A DNA stretch of 64,000 nt from Candidatus Merdivicinus intestinigallinarum. GTDB taxonomy: Bacteria; Bacillota; Clostridia; Oscillospirales; Ruminococcaceae. The stretch is taken from assembly GCA_018713335.1 (NCBI GenBank), contig DVOW01000062.1:1-64000 (forward strand), in the 5' to 3' direction. Under the pieces are notes generated by a model. That model saw nothing but the letters and a program-made list of their open reading frames with translations, had not been told where the DNA came from and did not search any database. Shown here one piece after another: positions 8,113 through 15,601 of the stretch; within the stretch, counting starts at the first letter, position 1; each line of letters opens with the position of its first letter. The translations under genes and the position numbers were made by a program.

Positions 8113-9141
8113 ATGAAAGAATACGCCATGATCGAAGACGTTGAAACCTTTGCATTTTCCGCGGAAAACCCCACAGGCGTCCGTGCCGGCGGGTCACGGG
8201 GCGGGGACTGCACCAAATTGTCCCCAACGGTTACGATCCGCGCCGGTGAAACCGTGACCCTTGTAGATACCGACGGCCCGGGGATGATTCAGCATATGTG
8301 GTTCACAGGCTATGTTGGCCACCACTTTATCCTGCGCATTTATTGGGATGGGCAGGAGCACCCCTCTGTCGAAGCGCCCTTTTCCGCTTTCTTCGGGTGC
8401 GCGTATGATGAGAATTTTGCGGACCGGGACGGGAAATACCCGGTTTTGAATTCGGCTGTCATGATGGTTGCGCCGGGCCGGGGATACAACTGCTATTTTG
8501 AGATGCCCTTCCAAAAGCACTGCCGGATCACCATGGAAAACCGCGGGGATCAGGATGAATCCCTGTACTACATCATCACCGGGTGCCGGCGGGCGCTTCC
8601 GCCCAATATCGGCTATTTCCACGCCTCCTACAGACAGGAACATCCTGTACAGAAGGGGAGGAGCTATACCATCATTGACGGTATTCAGGGAAAGGGCCAG
8701 TTCCTGGGGATCACGCTGGCCGCCGGCATGAACGGGAACAACACCTGCTGGGTAGAAGGGGAAGCCAGAATGTACCTTGACGGCGACCAGTACCCTTCCA
8801 TCCATTACACAGGGACGGAGGATTATTTCTGCGGCTCCTACGCCTTCGGAAACGACATCTATATCAAGCGGTACCAGACATTCAGCGGCCATTACAGCGG
8901 GATGTTCGCCATTTTCGGGGACAATGAGGAGTATTATAACGGCCAGCAGAGGTTTTTGCTGTACCGGTTCCATGTGCCGGACCCGATCCACTTTACCCAG
9001 GATTTCCGCATGACCATTGACAATATGGGCTGGACGGGGCCGCGCTACGACGATTATACCAGCGTCGCGTACTGGTACCAGACCCTGCCGTCCGCGCCGC
9101 TGAAGCCCCTTCCGTCTGATGAGGAGATGTGCATGAAATAA
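8113..9141 (+). CDS. Short GH172 (DUF2961) glycoside hydrolase
   Basis: 342 residues, close to the usual length of compact DUF2961/GH172 proteins. The family includes enzymes acting on alpha-D-fructofuranosides and alpha-D-arabinofuranosides. Visible family segments are DTDGPGMIQHMWFT, LRIYWDGQEHPSVEAPFSAFFG, FEMPFQKHCRITMENRG and HYTGTEDYFCGSYAFG with the conserved Glu. No signal peptide, so it should act on imported oligosaccharides. The start at 8113 has GGAGG eight bases upstream; earlier in-frame ATGs (for example 8032) lack this. Isolated from the other sugar genes, 16 kb from a second, much longer GH172 gene. Confidence 0.85.
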   Translation: MKEYAMIEDVETFAFSAENPTGVRAGGSRGGDCTKLSPTVTIRAGETVTLVDTDGPGMIQHMWFTGYVGHHFILRIYWDGQEHPSVEAPFSAFFGCAYDENFADRDGKYPVLNSAVMMVAPGRGYNCYFEMPFQKHCRITMENRGDQDESLYYIITGCRRALPPNIGYFHASYRQEHPVQKGRSYTIIDGIQGKGQFLGITLAAGMNGNNTCWVEGEARMYLDGDQYPSIHYTGTEDYFCGSYAFGNDIYIKRYQTFSGHYSGMFAIFGDNEEYYNGQQRFLLYRFHVPDPIHFTQDFRMTIDNMGWTGPRYDDYTSVAYWYQTLPSAPLKPLPSDEEMCMK

Positions 9142-9236
9142 GGCTCCCGGAATGACGGGCGTTCCCGTTTTGGAAAACGCCACCCGCACCGGCTTGGAAA
9201 GGGCAAAGGCTCGATCGTAGATTTTTCAAAAAGAGA

Positions 9237-9265
9237 AACGCCGCCCCAAAACGGGACGGCGTTTT
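9237..9265. terminator. Rho-independent terminator between GH172 and glnN
   Basis: GC-rich hairpin (AACGCCG-CCC paired with GGGACGGCGTT, one bulge, short A loop) followed by TTTTT on the plus strand. A-rich bases on the other side could let it serve the convergent glnN operon as well. Confidence 0.8.
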
Positions 9266-9287
9266 TGCTGCCGTAATATGGACGGAT

Positions 9288-11372
9288 TCACACCCGGTAA
9301 AGCAGGTCGGCGTAAGTGGGGATGGGCCAGGCTTCGGCGGAAACCATGGTCTCCATCCGGTCGGAAACGCCCCGCAGCTCCTCCATCAGGGTGCGGACGG
9401 TGTCCCGGTGGTATTTGGCGTCCTCAAAATGGTCGGTGATGCCGGTGCAGGTGTCCAGGGCGGCTTCCAGCTGGCCGGTGATCCGTTCCATTTCGGTGAT
9501 GTATCCGGAAAGCTGCTTGACCAGGTTCAGGACCGCCTCGTTTTCCACACCGGCGTCCTTCATCCGGCTGTAGGACTGGGCCATTTTCCCGGCGAACTCC
9601 GTCACAGCGGGAAGGATCTGGCGGCGGGACATTTCGCACATGGTGGCCCCTTCGATGCTCACCAGCTTGCAGTAGTTTTCCAGCATGATCTCATACCGGG
9701 CCTGGCATTCAGCGCCGGACATGACGTGGAATTTCTCCATGAGGGCGATGTTTTTGGGCGCGATCATGGCGGAGATGGCGTCCACTGTGTTGCGGAAGTT
9801 GGGCAGTCCCCGGCGGGCGGCTTCCTCCACCCATTCGTCGGTGTAGTTGTTGCCGTTGAAGATCACCCGGCCGTGGTCCCGGACGGTTTCCTGGACGATC
9901 TTCTGGATCTCCGCGTCAAAGTCGGCGCAGGTTTCCAGCCGGTCGGCAATCTGGGACAGGGAATCTGCCACAATAGTGTTCAGGATGTAGCTGGACACGG
10001 CGATGGAAGCGGAGGAGCCCACCATGCGGAACTCGAATTTGTTGCCGGTAAAGGCGAAGGGGGAGGTGCGGTTCCGGTCGGAGCCGTCTCGGGGGAGCTT
10101 GGGCAGGGTGGCCACACCGGTTTCCAGGATACAGGAGGGGGTCTGCTCCACCACGTCCCCGTGGGCGATGTGCTCTAAAATGTCCGTGAGCTGGTCCCCT
10201 AAGAAAATGGAGATGATGGCCGGGGGCGCTTCGTGGCCGCCCAAGCGGAAATCGTTGCCGGCGCTGGCGGCGCTCATCCGCAGCAGGTCGGCATGGTTGT
10301 CCACCGCTGTGATGACAGCGGACAGGAAGACCAGGAACTGCATGTTTTCGTAAGGGGTTTTGCCCGGGTCCAGCAGGTTCTGGCCGTCGTCTGTGGACAG
10401 GGACCAGTTGTTGTGCTTGCCGGAGCCGTTGACCCCTTCAAAGGGCTTTTCGTGAAGGAGGCAGGCTAAGCCGTTTTTCTTGGCGATTTCCCGAATGACC
10501 TCCATAATCAGCTGGTTGTGGTCGGCGGCCACGTTGACCTGCTCAAAAATGGGGGCCAGTTCGTGCTGGGCGGGGGCAGCCTCGTTGTGCTCGGTTTTCA
10601 CCGGGACGCCCAAATCCCAGAGGGCTTCGTCCAGCTCCCGCATAAACTGCCGGACCCGGAGCCGGATGCGGCCGCAGTAATGGTCCTCCATCTCCTGACC
10701 CTTGGCCGGCCGCGCGCCGAATAAAGTCCGGCCGCAGAGCTTTAGGTCCAGCCGCTGCTCGTATTTCTCCCGGTCCACCAGGAAATATTCCTGTTCGGCC
10801 CCGACGGTGGGGCTGACTCGGGTGGCGGTGGTATTGCCGAAAGCCTTCAAAACCCGCAGAGCCTCCCTGGCCACCGCCTCATTGGAACGAAGCAGGGGGG
10901 TCTTGGTGTCCAGGGCCTCGCCGGTATAGGAGTAAAAGGCCGTGGGGATATAAAGAGTGCCTTCCCGGACAAAGGCCGGGGAGGTGCAGTCCCAGGAGGT
11001 GTAGCCCCGGGCCTCGAAGGTGTTGCGCAGGCCGCCGTTGGGGAAGGAGGAGGCGTCCGGCTCGCCTACGATCAGTTCCTTGCCGGAAAATTCCAAAATG
11101 GCCCGGCCGTCCTTGGCGGGGGTCAGGAAACTGTCGTGTTTGCCGGCGGTAAAGGAGGTCATGGGCTGGAACCAGTGGGTGAAATGGGCCGCCCCCTGTT
11201 CCACTGCCCAGTCCTTCATGGCGGAAGCCACTACCTCGGCAACCTCCGGACCTAAGGGCGCGCCGTCGTCAATGGAGTGGCGCAGGGAACGGTAGGTGCT
11301 GCGGGACAGCTTTTCCCGCATGACCGTGTCGTTGAACACCTGGCAGCCAAACTGCGAAAAATCATAACTCAT
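9288..11372 (-). CDS. glnN: Glutamine synthetase type III
   Basis: 694-residue GSIII enzyme that makes glutamine from glutamate, ammonia and ATP in the cytoplasm. The length matches the large GSIII form rather than the 440-470 residue GSI. Family segments: HFTHWFQPMT, GKELIVGEPDASSFPNGGLRNTFEARGYTSWD with catalytic-core residues, TVGAEQEYFLVD, KTEHNEAAPAQHELAP, GVNGSGKHNNWSL and NRTSPFAFTGNKFEFRMVGSS. The start at 11372 is preceded by AAGGAGGCCCCTTC. It lies 12 bases after asnA in the same operon, so two ammonia-assimilating enzymes are co-expressed. Confidence 0.96.
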   Translation of the reverse strand: MSYDFSQFGCQVFNDTVMREKLSRSTYRSLRHSIDDGAPLGPEVAEVVASAMKDWAVEQGAAHFTHWFQPMTSFTAGKHDSFLTPAKDGRAILEFSGKELIVGEPDASSFPNGGLRNTFEARGYTSWDCTSPAFVREGTLYIPTAFYSYTGEALDTKTPLLRSNEAVAREALRVLKAFGNTTATRVSPTVGAEQEYFLVDREKYEQRLDLKLCGRTLFGARPAKGQEMEDHYCGRIRLRVRQFMRELDEALWDLGVPVKTEHNEAAPAQHELAPIFEQVNVAADHNQLIMEVIREIAKKNGLACLLHEKPFEGVNGSGKHNNWSLSTDDGQNLLDPGKTPYENMQFLVFLSAVITAVDNHADLLRMSAASAGNDFRLGGHEAPPAIISIFLGDQLTDILEHIAHGDVVEQTPSCILETGVATLPKLPRDGSDRNRTSPFAFTGNKFEFRMVGSSASIAVSSYILNTIVADSLSQIADRLETCADFDAEIQKIVQETVRDHGRVIFNGNNYTDEWVEEAARRGLPNFRNTVDAISAMIAPKNIALMEKFHVMSGAECQARYEIMLENYCKLVSIEGATMCEMSRRQILPAVTEFAGKMAQSYSRMKDAGVENEAVLNLVKQLSGYITEMERITGQLEAALDTCTGITDHFEDAKYHRDTVRTLMEELRGVSDRMETMVSAEAWPIPTYADLLYRV

Positions 11373-11384
11373 GAAGGGGCCTCC

Positions 11385-12398
11385 TTACAGTAATGTGATC
11401 TGATGTTCCGTACAGGCTTTGATGGTTTCGTCGTCCCAAACGGAAGCCTGCACCTCGCCGATATGGGCTTTGTGGAGCATGACCATGCAGAGCCGCGACT
11501 GGCCGATGCCGCCGCCGATGGTCAGGGGCAGCTCCCCGTCCAGCAGCATCCGGTGGTAGGAGAGCTTCTCCCGTTCCGGACAGCCCGCCAGGGCCAGCTG
11601 TTTTTTCAGGGATTCGGCGTTGACCCGGATGCCCATGGAGGACAGCTCCACCGCCCGGTCCAATACAGGGTACCACACCAAAATGTCCCCGTTCAAATCC
11701 CAGTCATCGTAGTCCGGGGCCCGGCCGTCGTGGGGCCTGCCGTCGGAGAGCTTGCCGCCGATGCCCATAATGAACACGGTGCCGAACTCCTTGGCCGCCG
11801 CGTTTTCCCGTTCTTTGGGGGAAAGGCCCGGGTACCGGTCCAGCAGCTCCTGGGCGGATAAAAAGGTCACCTGCTCCGAAATCATGGGCGTCAGCTCCGG
11901 GTTGGCCCGGTGGAGGGCGTCCTCCGTTTCTTTCAGGGCCCGCATGACCCGCCGGACCGTGTGGCGGAGGGTTTCCGGGGTGCGGGTTTCCGGGGTGATG
12001 ATCTTTTCCCAGTCCCACTGGTCCACATAAACGGAGTGGAGGTTGTCCAGCTCCTCGTCCCGCCGGATGGCGTTCATATCGGTGTACAGGCCGGTGTTGG
12101 GACCAAAACCATAGCGTTTCAGGGCCAGGCGCTTCCATTTTGCCAGGGAGTGGACGATTTCCACATCCGCCCCGATGTCCGAAATGTCAAAGCCTACCGG
12201 GCGCTCCACGCCGTTTAAGTCGTCGTTGATGCCGCTGCCGGTCCGTACGAACAAAGGCGCGGAAACCCGGGTCAGGTGGAGCTTATCTGCCAGCTCCCGT
12301 TCAAAAGTATCCTTCACCAGCTTGATTGCGATTTCCGTCTGGAGGATATCCAGCGTGGACTGGTATCCTTCCGGAAGGCTGAGTGCTGAAACTGCCAT
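11385..12398 (-). CDS. asnA: Aspartate-ammonia ligase (asparagine synthetase A)
   Basis: 337-residue class II aminoacyl-tRNA-synthetase-like enzyme that makes asparagine from aspartate, ammonia and ATP. Diagnostic segments are EIVHSLAKWKR, GLYTDMNAIRRDEELDNLHSVYVDQWDWEK and the ATP-site end TIGGGIGQSRLCMVMLHKAHIGEVQ. The start at 12398 (MAVSALSLPEGY) has GGGGG eight bases upstream; the in-frame ATG at 12413 lacks a ribosome binding site. First gene of the asnA-glnN operon, expressed from the minus-strand promoter at 12436-12464. Confidence 0.95.
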   Translation of the reverse strand: MAVSALSLPEGYQSTLDILQTEIAIKLVKDTFERELADKLHLTRVSAPLFVRTGSGINDDLNGVERPVGFDISDIGADVEIVHSLAKWKRLALKRYGFGPNTGLYTDMNAIRRDEELDNLHSVYVDQWDWEKIITPETRTPETLRHTVRRVMRALKETEDALHRANPELTPMISEQVTFLSAQELLDRYPGLSPKERENAAAKEFGTVFIMGIGGKLSDGRPHDGRAPDYDDWDLNGDILVWYPVLDRAVELSSMGIRVNAESLKKQLALAGCPEREKLSYHRMLLDGELPLTIGGGIGQSRLCMVMLHKAHIGEVQASVWDDETIKACTEHQITLL

Positions 12399-12435
12399 AA
12401 TCATTTCCCCCATTTACTGCAAAGCTTATTTTTTC

Positions 12436-12464
12436 ATCATACCATAAAACCGGCTATTTTTCAA
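12436..12464 (-). promoter_or_regulatory. Promoter of the asnA-glnN operon
   Basis: On the minus strand: TTGAAA, 17-base spacer, TATGAT, about 40 bases before the asnA start. Good sigma-A-type match. Confidence 0.72.
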
Positions 12465-12536
12465 TGAAACCGGCGGATTTTCGTGTAAAATGGGAAATCT
12501 CACAATTTCATGCGCATTTTGGCTTGTTTTGCAGGC

Positions 12537-12576
12537 AAAAAAGAATGCCGGTCCCCCGAAAAAGGGAGGACCGGCA
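12537..12576 (-). terminator. Rho-independent terminator of the UroD-family gene
   Basis: Minus-strand hairpin with arms TGCCGGTCC and GGACCGGCA plus three further G-C pairs around a CTTTTTCG-like loop (12546-12576), followed by TTCTTTTTT. Confidence 0.85.
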
Positions 12577-12586
12577 GCCACAAGGT

Positions 12587-13582
12587 TCATTCCGCGGCTT
12601 TTTTTGCGTATTCCGCAAGCAGGCGGACATAGATGCGGTACTGGTCAGCGGAAACATCCGGCGGGGTCTGGTGGTCCACCGAGGGCACATACCGGCCGGA
12701 GCGCATGGCGGGCAAAAGCCGTTCAAATTCCCGGCGCATGGCTCCCTCCCCCAGGTGCATGATCGTTTTGTCGTAGCCGCCGATCATCAGCCATTCCGGG
12801 TAATTTTCCCGGATGCGGTTCACGTCCACCCCGGCCTGGCGTTCCAGGGGCAGCACCCCCTGAATGCCTGCTTCCTGGAACCAGGGGATCAGAGGTTCCA
12901 CATTTCCGTCGGTGTCGATGAGGACTTTTACCCCGTTTTCCCGCAGCACCGGCACAACCTGCCGGTAATAGGGCAGCATGAACTCGTCAAACAGCTCCTT
13001 GGACAGCATGGGCCCGTGGTTATAGGACATATCCTCCGCAAAGGTCATGTATTCCGGCTGGAAGACAGGCAGGAGCTTTTCCAGGCACTTTAAATGAAAA
13101 TCCGTCAGCTCCCGGTTCACCCGGCGCATCAGCTCCGGGTAATCGTAAAAGGCGTACAGGTGGTTTTCGATGCCGAACAGGGTCCGGGGGAACCAGAAAA
13201 ATCCCTCCAGAGTGAGCCAGGCAGCGTAATCTCCCCGTTCATGGCCCTCCCGCCAGCTTTCCGCCCGCCGGACAGCCGATTCCAAATCCTCATCCCGGAA
13301 CAGGAACGGGCGGATGGCCTCATATCCGGCTTCATCCTCCAGGAGCCCCGCGCCGTGATACGCCGGGGAGGGACATCCGGCTCCCCGGGGGGAGATCCAG
13401 ATCTGCCGGAGAGGGTCCAGTCCAAAATAATTTTGCAGGGTGTCCGGCCCGTCGATTTTCGGCGCGCCCTCCTGCTCCCAGCGGTCCGTGGTCAGGTTCC
13501 ACCAGGCGGCCCATTCCACCATGGGCAGGCGGTCGGGTTTTTCGCCATTCAAAACGGCGGTGAAGCGTTCCCGGTTGGTCAT
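12587..13582 (-). CDS. Uroporphyrinogen decarboxylase (URO-D) family protein, methyltransferase-like
   Basis: 331 residues with the URO-D fold signature start MTNRERFTAVLNGEKPDRLPMVEW and family segments FAEDMSYNHGPMLSKELFDEFMLPYYR, DTDGNVEPLIPWFQEAGIQGVLPLE and GGYDKTIMHLGEGAM. True HemE has a different N-terminal arginine pattern, so this more likely belongs to the MtaA/MtbA-like methyltransferases that move methyl groups from corrinoid proteins or an uncharacterised relative. It is divergent from an AraC regulator 93 bases away, which probably controls it. A corrinoid protein gene exists at 56000-56635 but is far away. Substrate unknown. Confidence 0.8.
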   Translation of the reverse strand: MTNRERFTAVLNGEKPDRLPMVEWAAWWNLTTDRWEQEGAPKIDGPDTLQNYFGLDPLRQIWISPRGAGCPSPAYHGAGLLEDEAGYEAIRPFLFRDEDLESAVRRAESWREGHERGDYAAWLTLEGFFWFPRTLFGIENHLYAFYDYPELMRRVNRELTDFHLKCLEKLLPVFQPEYMTFAEDMSYNHGPMLSKELFDEFMLPYYRQVVPVLRENGVKVLIDTDGNVEPLIPWFQEAGIQGVLPLERQAGVDVNRIRENYPEWLMIGGYDKTIMHLGEGAMRREFERLLPAMRSGRYVPSVDHQTPPDVSADQYRIYVRLLAEYAKKAAE

Positions 13583-13675
13583 ATTGTTTCCCCCTTGTTT
13601 TTTTCTAAAAAACAGTATACAATAAAGTCATTCGCAAAAAAACCTGCCTTTTTGATTATTTTCGGGGGTGTAATT

Positions 13676-14533
13676 GTGTCGGACCGAATTGAGATGCCGT
13701 CTGATTTTTCCATACAGATCGCCGCGGTGGAAGAGCCCTGTCCCGCCCATTCCCACGATTTCCTGGAGCTTGCATATATCCGCCGGGGATGGACCCAGCA
13801 TAGCCTGGAAGGCCAGAGCCGGACCCTGACGGAGGGAGATTTTATCCTGGTGGATTTTGATGAGGTCCACAGTTACGACGTAGTGGGCGGCGGACTGGAA
13901 GCGGTCAACTGTATGTTCCGCCCGGCGGCGGTGGATCCCGCTTTGGGGCATTGCCGGAGCTTTTCGGAGCTTTTGGACAGCTGCCTCATCGGGGTGGGGT
14001 ATGCCTGCGGCGGCATGGCCGGCCGGGAGAAGATCTTCCGGGACGAAACCGGCCGGGTGCGGGATATCCTGGAACGGCTGCTGGAGGAGTCCAGCCGGCA
14101 GGAGATCGGCTATTATCCGGTGGTGCGGGCTTTGCTGGTGGAGCTTATTATCCAGACAGTGCGGCTGGTCCGGGACCGGCGGCAAAGTCCCGGACAGCTG
14201 TCCATCGCATGGATTTTGGATGAGGTCAGCCGGGACCCTGCGGCGGATCACCGGCTGACCCGGTACGCCTCCCGGTTCGGGATGCGGCCGGAGGCCTTGA
14301 GCCGCCTTTTCCGCCAGCAGGCCGGGCTTGGTTTTTCCGAGCATCTGCGCCGCAGCCGGATCCAGCTGGCCTGCCGCCTTTTAGTGGAAACAGGGCTGTC
14401 CATACCGGAAGTGGCGGAACACTGCGGGTATCTGGACGCCAAATCCTTCCGGGAGGCCTTTTTGCGGGAAATGGGGCAGCCGCCCCTCCGGTGGAAGAAA
14501 AACGCCTGCCGTTTGACGCCCTTTGCAAGATAA
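13676..14533 (+). CDS. AraC family transcriptional regulator
   Basis: 285 residues. N-terminal cupin-like sensor domain (HSHDFLELAYIRRGWTQHSLEGQSRTLTEGDFILVDFDEVHSYDV, residues about 25-75) and C-terminal AraC helix-turn-helix pair (ADHRLTRYASRFGMRPEALSRLFRQQAGLGFSEHLRRSRIQLACRLLVETGLSIPEVAEHCGYLDAKSFREAF, broken here only by reading). GTG at 13676 is the best start, with GGGGGTG just upstream; the frame stays open upstream over the divergent gene but that part is a shadow. It likely regulates the divergent URO-D family gene. Confidence 0.85.
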   Translation: MSDRIEMPSDFSIQIAAVEEPCPAHSHDFLELAYIRRGWTQHSLEGQSRTLTEGDFILVDFDEVHSYDVVGGGLEAVNCMFRPAAVDPALGHCRSFSELLDSCLIGVGYACGGMAGREKIFRDETGRVRDILERLLEESSRQEIGYYPVVRALLVELIIQTVRLVRDRRQSPGQLSIAWILDEVSRDPAADHRLTRYASRFGMRPEALSRLFRQQAGLGFSEHLRRSRIQLACRLLVETGLSIPEVAEHCGYLDAKSFREAFLREMGQPPLRWKKNACRLTPFAR

Positions 14534-14654
14534 GAAGTGGATTGGGCGCCGCCGGTTCCTGAAGAACAGCTTGATTCATGCGTTGTCATGAAAGGCCTGA
14601 AAGATGCCGGAGGACGCTGCTTTTTGTCCGGCGCAGGAAATAGCGGGACTGCTG

Positions 14655-15380
14655 TTAAAGGCTTTCAAAAATTTGGGGGAAGGGCTTTTGTGATCTCTCA
14701 TAAGCCTCTTTGAAGATGGAGATGGCCGACCGGACCCCGATCCCGAAACGGTCGCATCCGGTTTGATACATTTCCAGAATGGTATCCAGGTTTCGGATCC
14801 CTCCGGCAGCTTTTATTTTTGCTGCATTTCCAATGGCGTTTCGTATTAAGCGGATGGTGTCTACTGTAGTGGGCTTCGGGCCCCACCCAGTCCCGGTCTT
14901 TACATAGCTGCCTCCGGCTTCAACGATTATTTCGCTGGCTTTGCAGATCTCCGAGTCAGTTAAATAACAGGCTTCCAGAATCACTTTCACAGGGATGTTC
15001 CCGGCCGCCTCCACTACGGCCTTGATGTCGTCCCGTACATACTCGTAGTTTTGGGATTTTAAGGCGGATACGTTCATTACCATGTCTAATTCCTGACAGC
15101 CCTGCTGGATCATTTCTTTTGCTGTGAAGATTTTCATTGCCGTTGTATCGGCTCCGGCGGGAAAACTCACTACGCCGGTCACAACGGTTTCCGGACAGTC
15201 TGCCAAGGCGTCGATGACATATTTCGTGACAAAGGGCATTGGGCTTGCGCAAATACACTTAAATTCTTTCACCACCTTGATTAATTGGTCGATTTCCTTC
15301 ATTGACACGTCTGTCCGCACAGCGCTTACATCAACGAAGTTCCCCAGGTTGTTTAGGTCCATTTGCTTTTGTTCCGTCAT
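14655..15380 (-). CDS. deoC: Deoxyribose-phosphate aldolase-like (DeoC/FbaB fold)
   Basis: 241-residue class I aldolase of the DeoC family, normally splitting 2-deoxyribose-5-phosphate into acetaldehyde and glyceraldehyde-3-phosphate. Schiff-base and proton-relay lysines are in YVKTGTGWGP and IKAAGGIRN, and the phosphate site in GVRSAISI. The N-terminus differs from nucleoside-salvage DeoC, and the gene is not with deoxynucleoside genes. Instead it faces the FGGY-kinase sugar operon across a region with shared operator-like sites, so it may cleave the phosphorylated sugar made there. ATG at 15380 has AAGGAGG upstream. Confidence 0.85.
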   Translation of the reverse strand: MTEQKQMDLNNLGNFVDVSAVRTDVSMKEIDQLIKVVKEFKCICASPMPFVTKYVIDALADCPETVVTGVVSFPAGADTTAMKIFTAKEMIQQGCQELDMVMNVSALKSQNYEYVRDDIKAVVEAAGNIPVKVILEACYLTDSEICKASEIIVEAGGSYVKTGTGWGPKPTTVDTIRLIRNAIGNAAKIKAAGGIRNLDTILEMYQTGCDRFGIGVRSAISIFKEAYERSQKPFPQIFESL

Positions 15381-15397
15381 TTCAATTCCTCCTTGTC

Positions 15398-15415
15398 AAA
15401 AGATAATTATCTTTT
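15398..15415. promoter_or_regulatory. Candidate operator, perfect 18-base palindrome
   Basis: AAAAGATAATTATCTTTT. It lies 18 bases upstream of the deoC ATG, between its promoter and ribosome binding site. The sub-sequence AAAGATAAT recurs at 15547-15555 and 19600-19608, in front of other genes of the same island. The nearby GntR/UTRA regulator is the obvious candidate binder (inference). Confidence 0.6.
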
Positions 15416-15540
15416 CTATAAAATGATATCATAATAAAATTATAAATGCAATAACAAAAGGATAAAAATGTAAAATTAGTGCAGTATGCTCATTTTATTA
15501 AACTATAAATGTGAGTTTTTATAAAAATAGGTATTTTCCA

Positions 15541-15569
15541 TTGACAAAAGATAATTAATAATTTATTAT
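15541..15569 (+). promoter_or_regulatory. Promoter of the sugar-catabolic operon with operator-like spacer
   Basis: TTGACA, 17 bases, TATTAT. The spacer contains AAAAGATAATTA, identical in 12 bases to the left half of the palindrome at 15398, so a repressor bound there would cover the promoter. Confidence 0.7.
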
Positions 15570-15601
15570 TAGGACAGAACAAGGGAAGGGAGGAGGTCAA
15601 A

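Larger units (their letters stand above)
15381..15601. promoter_or_regulatory. Divergent control region between deoC and the sugar operon
   Basis: 221 bases, very AT-rich between 15405 and 15575. It contains an 18-base perfect palindrome near deoC, a second partial copy inside the kinase promoter (both annotated) and, on the minus strand, a possible deoC promoter (TTGTTA, 18 bases, TATGAT) upstream of the palindrome. Confidence 0.6.

Noticed and set aside
12399-12413. ATG 12413 as asnA start
   Set aside because: No ribosome binding site; GGGGG is spaced for ATG 12398.
13094-13675. Upstream extension of the AraC regulator
   Set aside because: Overlaps the divergent URO-D family gene; family N-terminus and a Shine-Dalgarno support GTG 13676.
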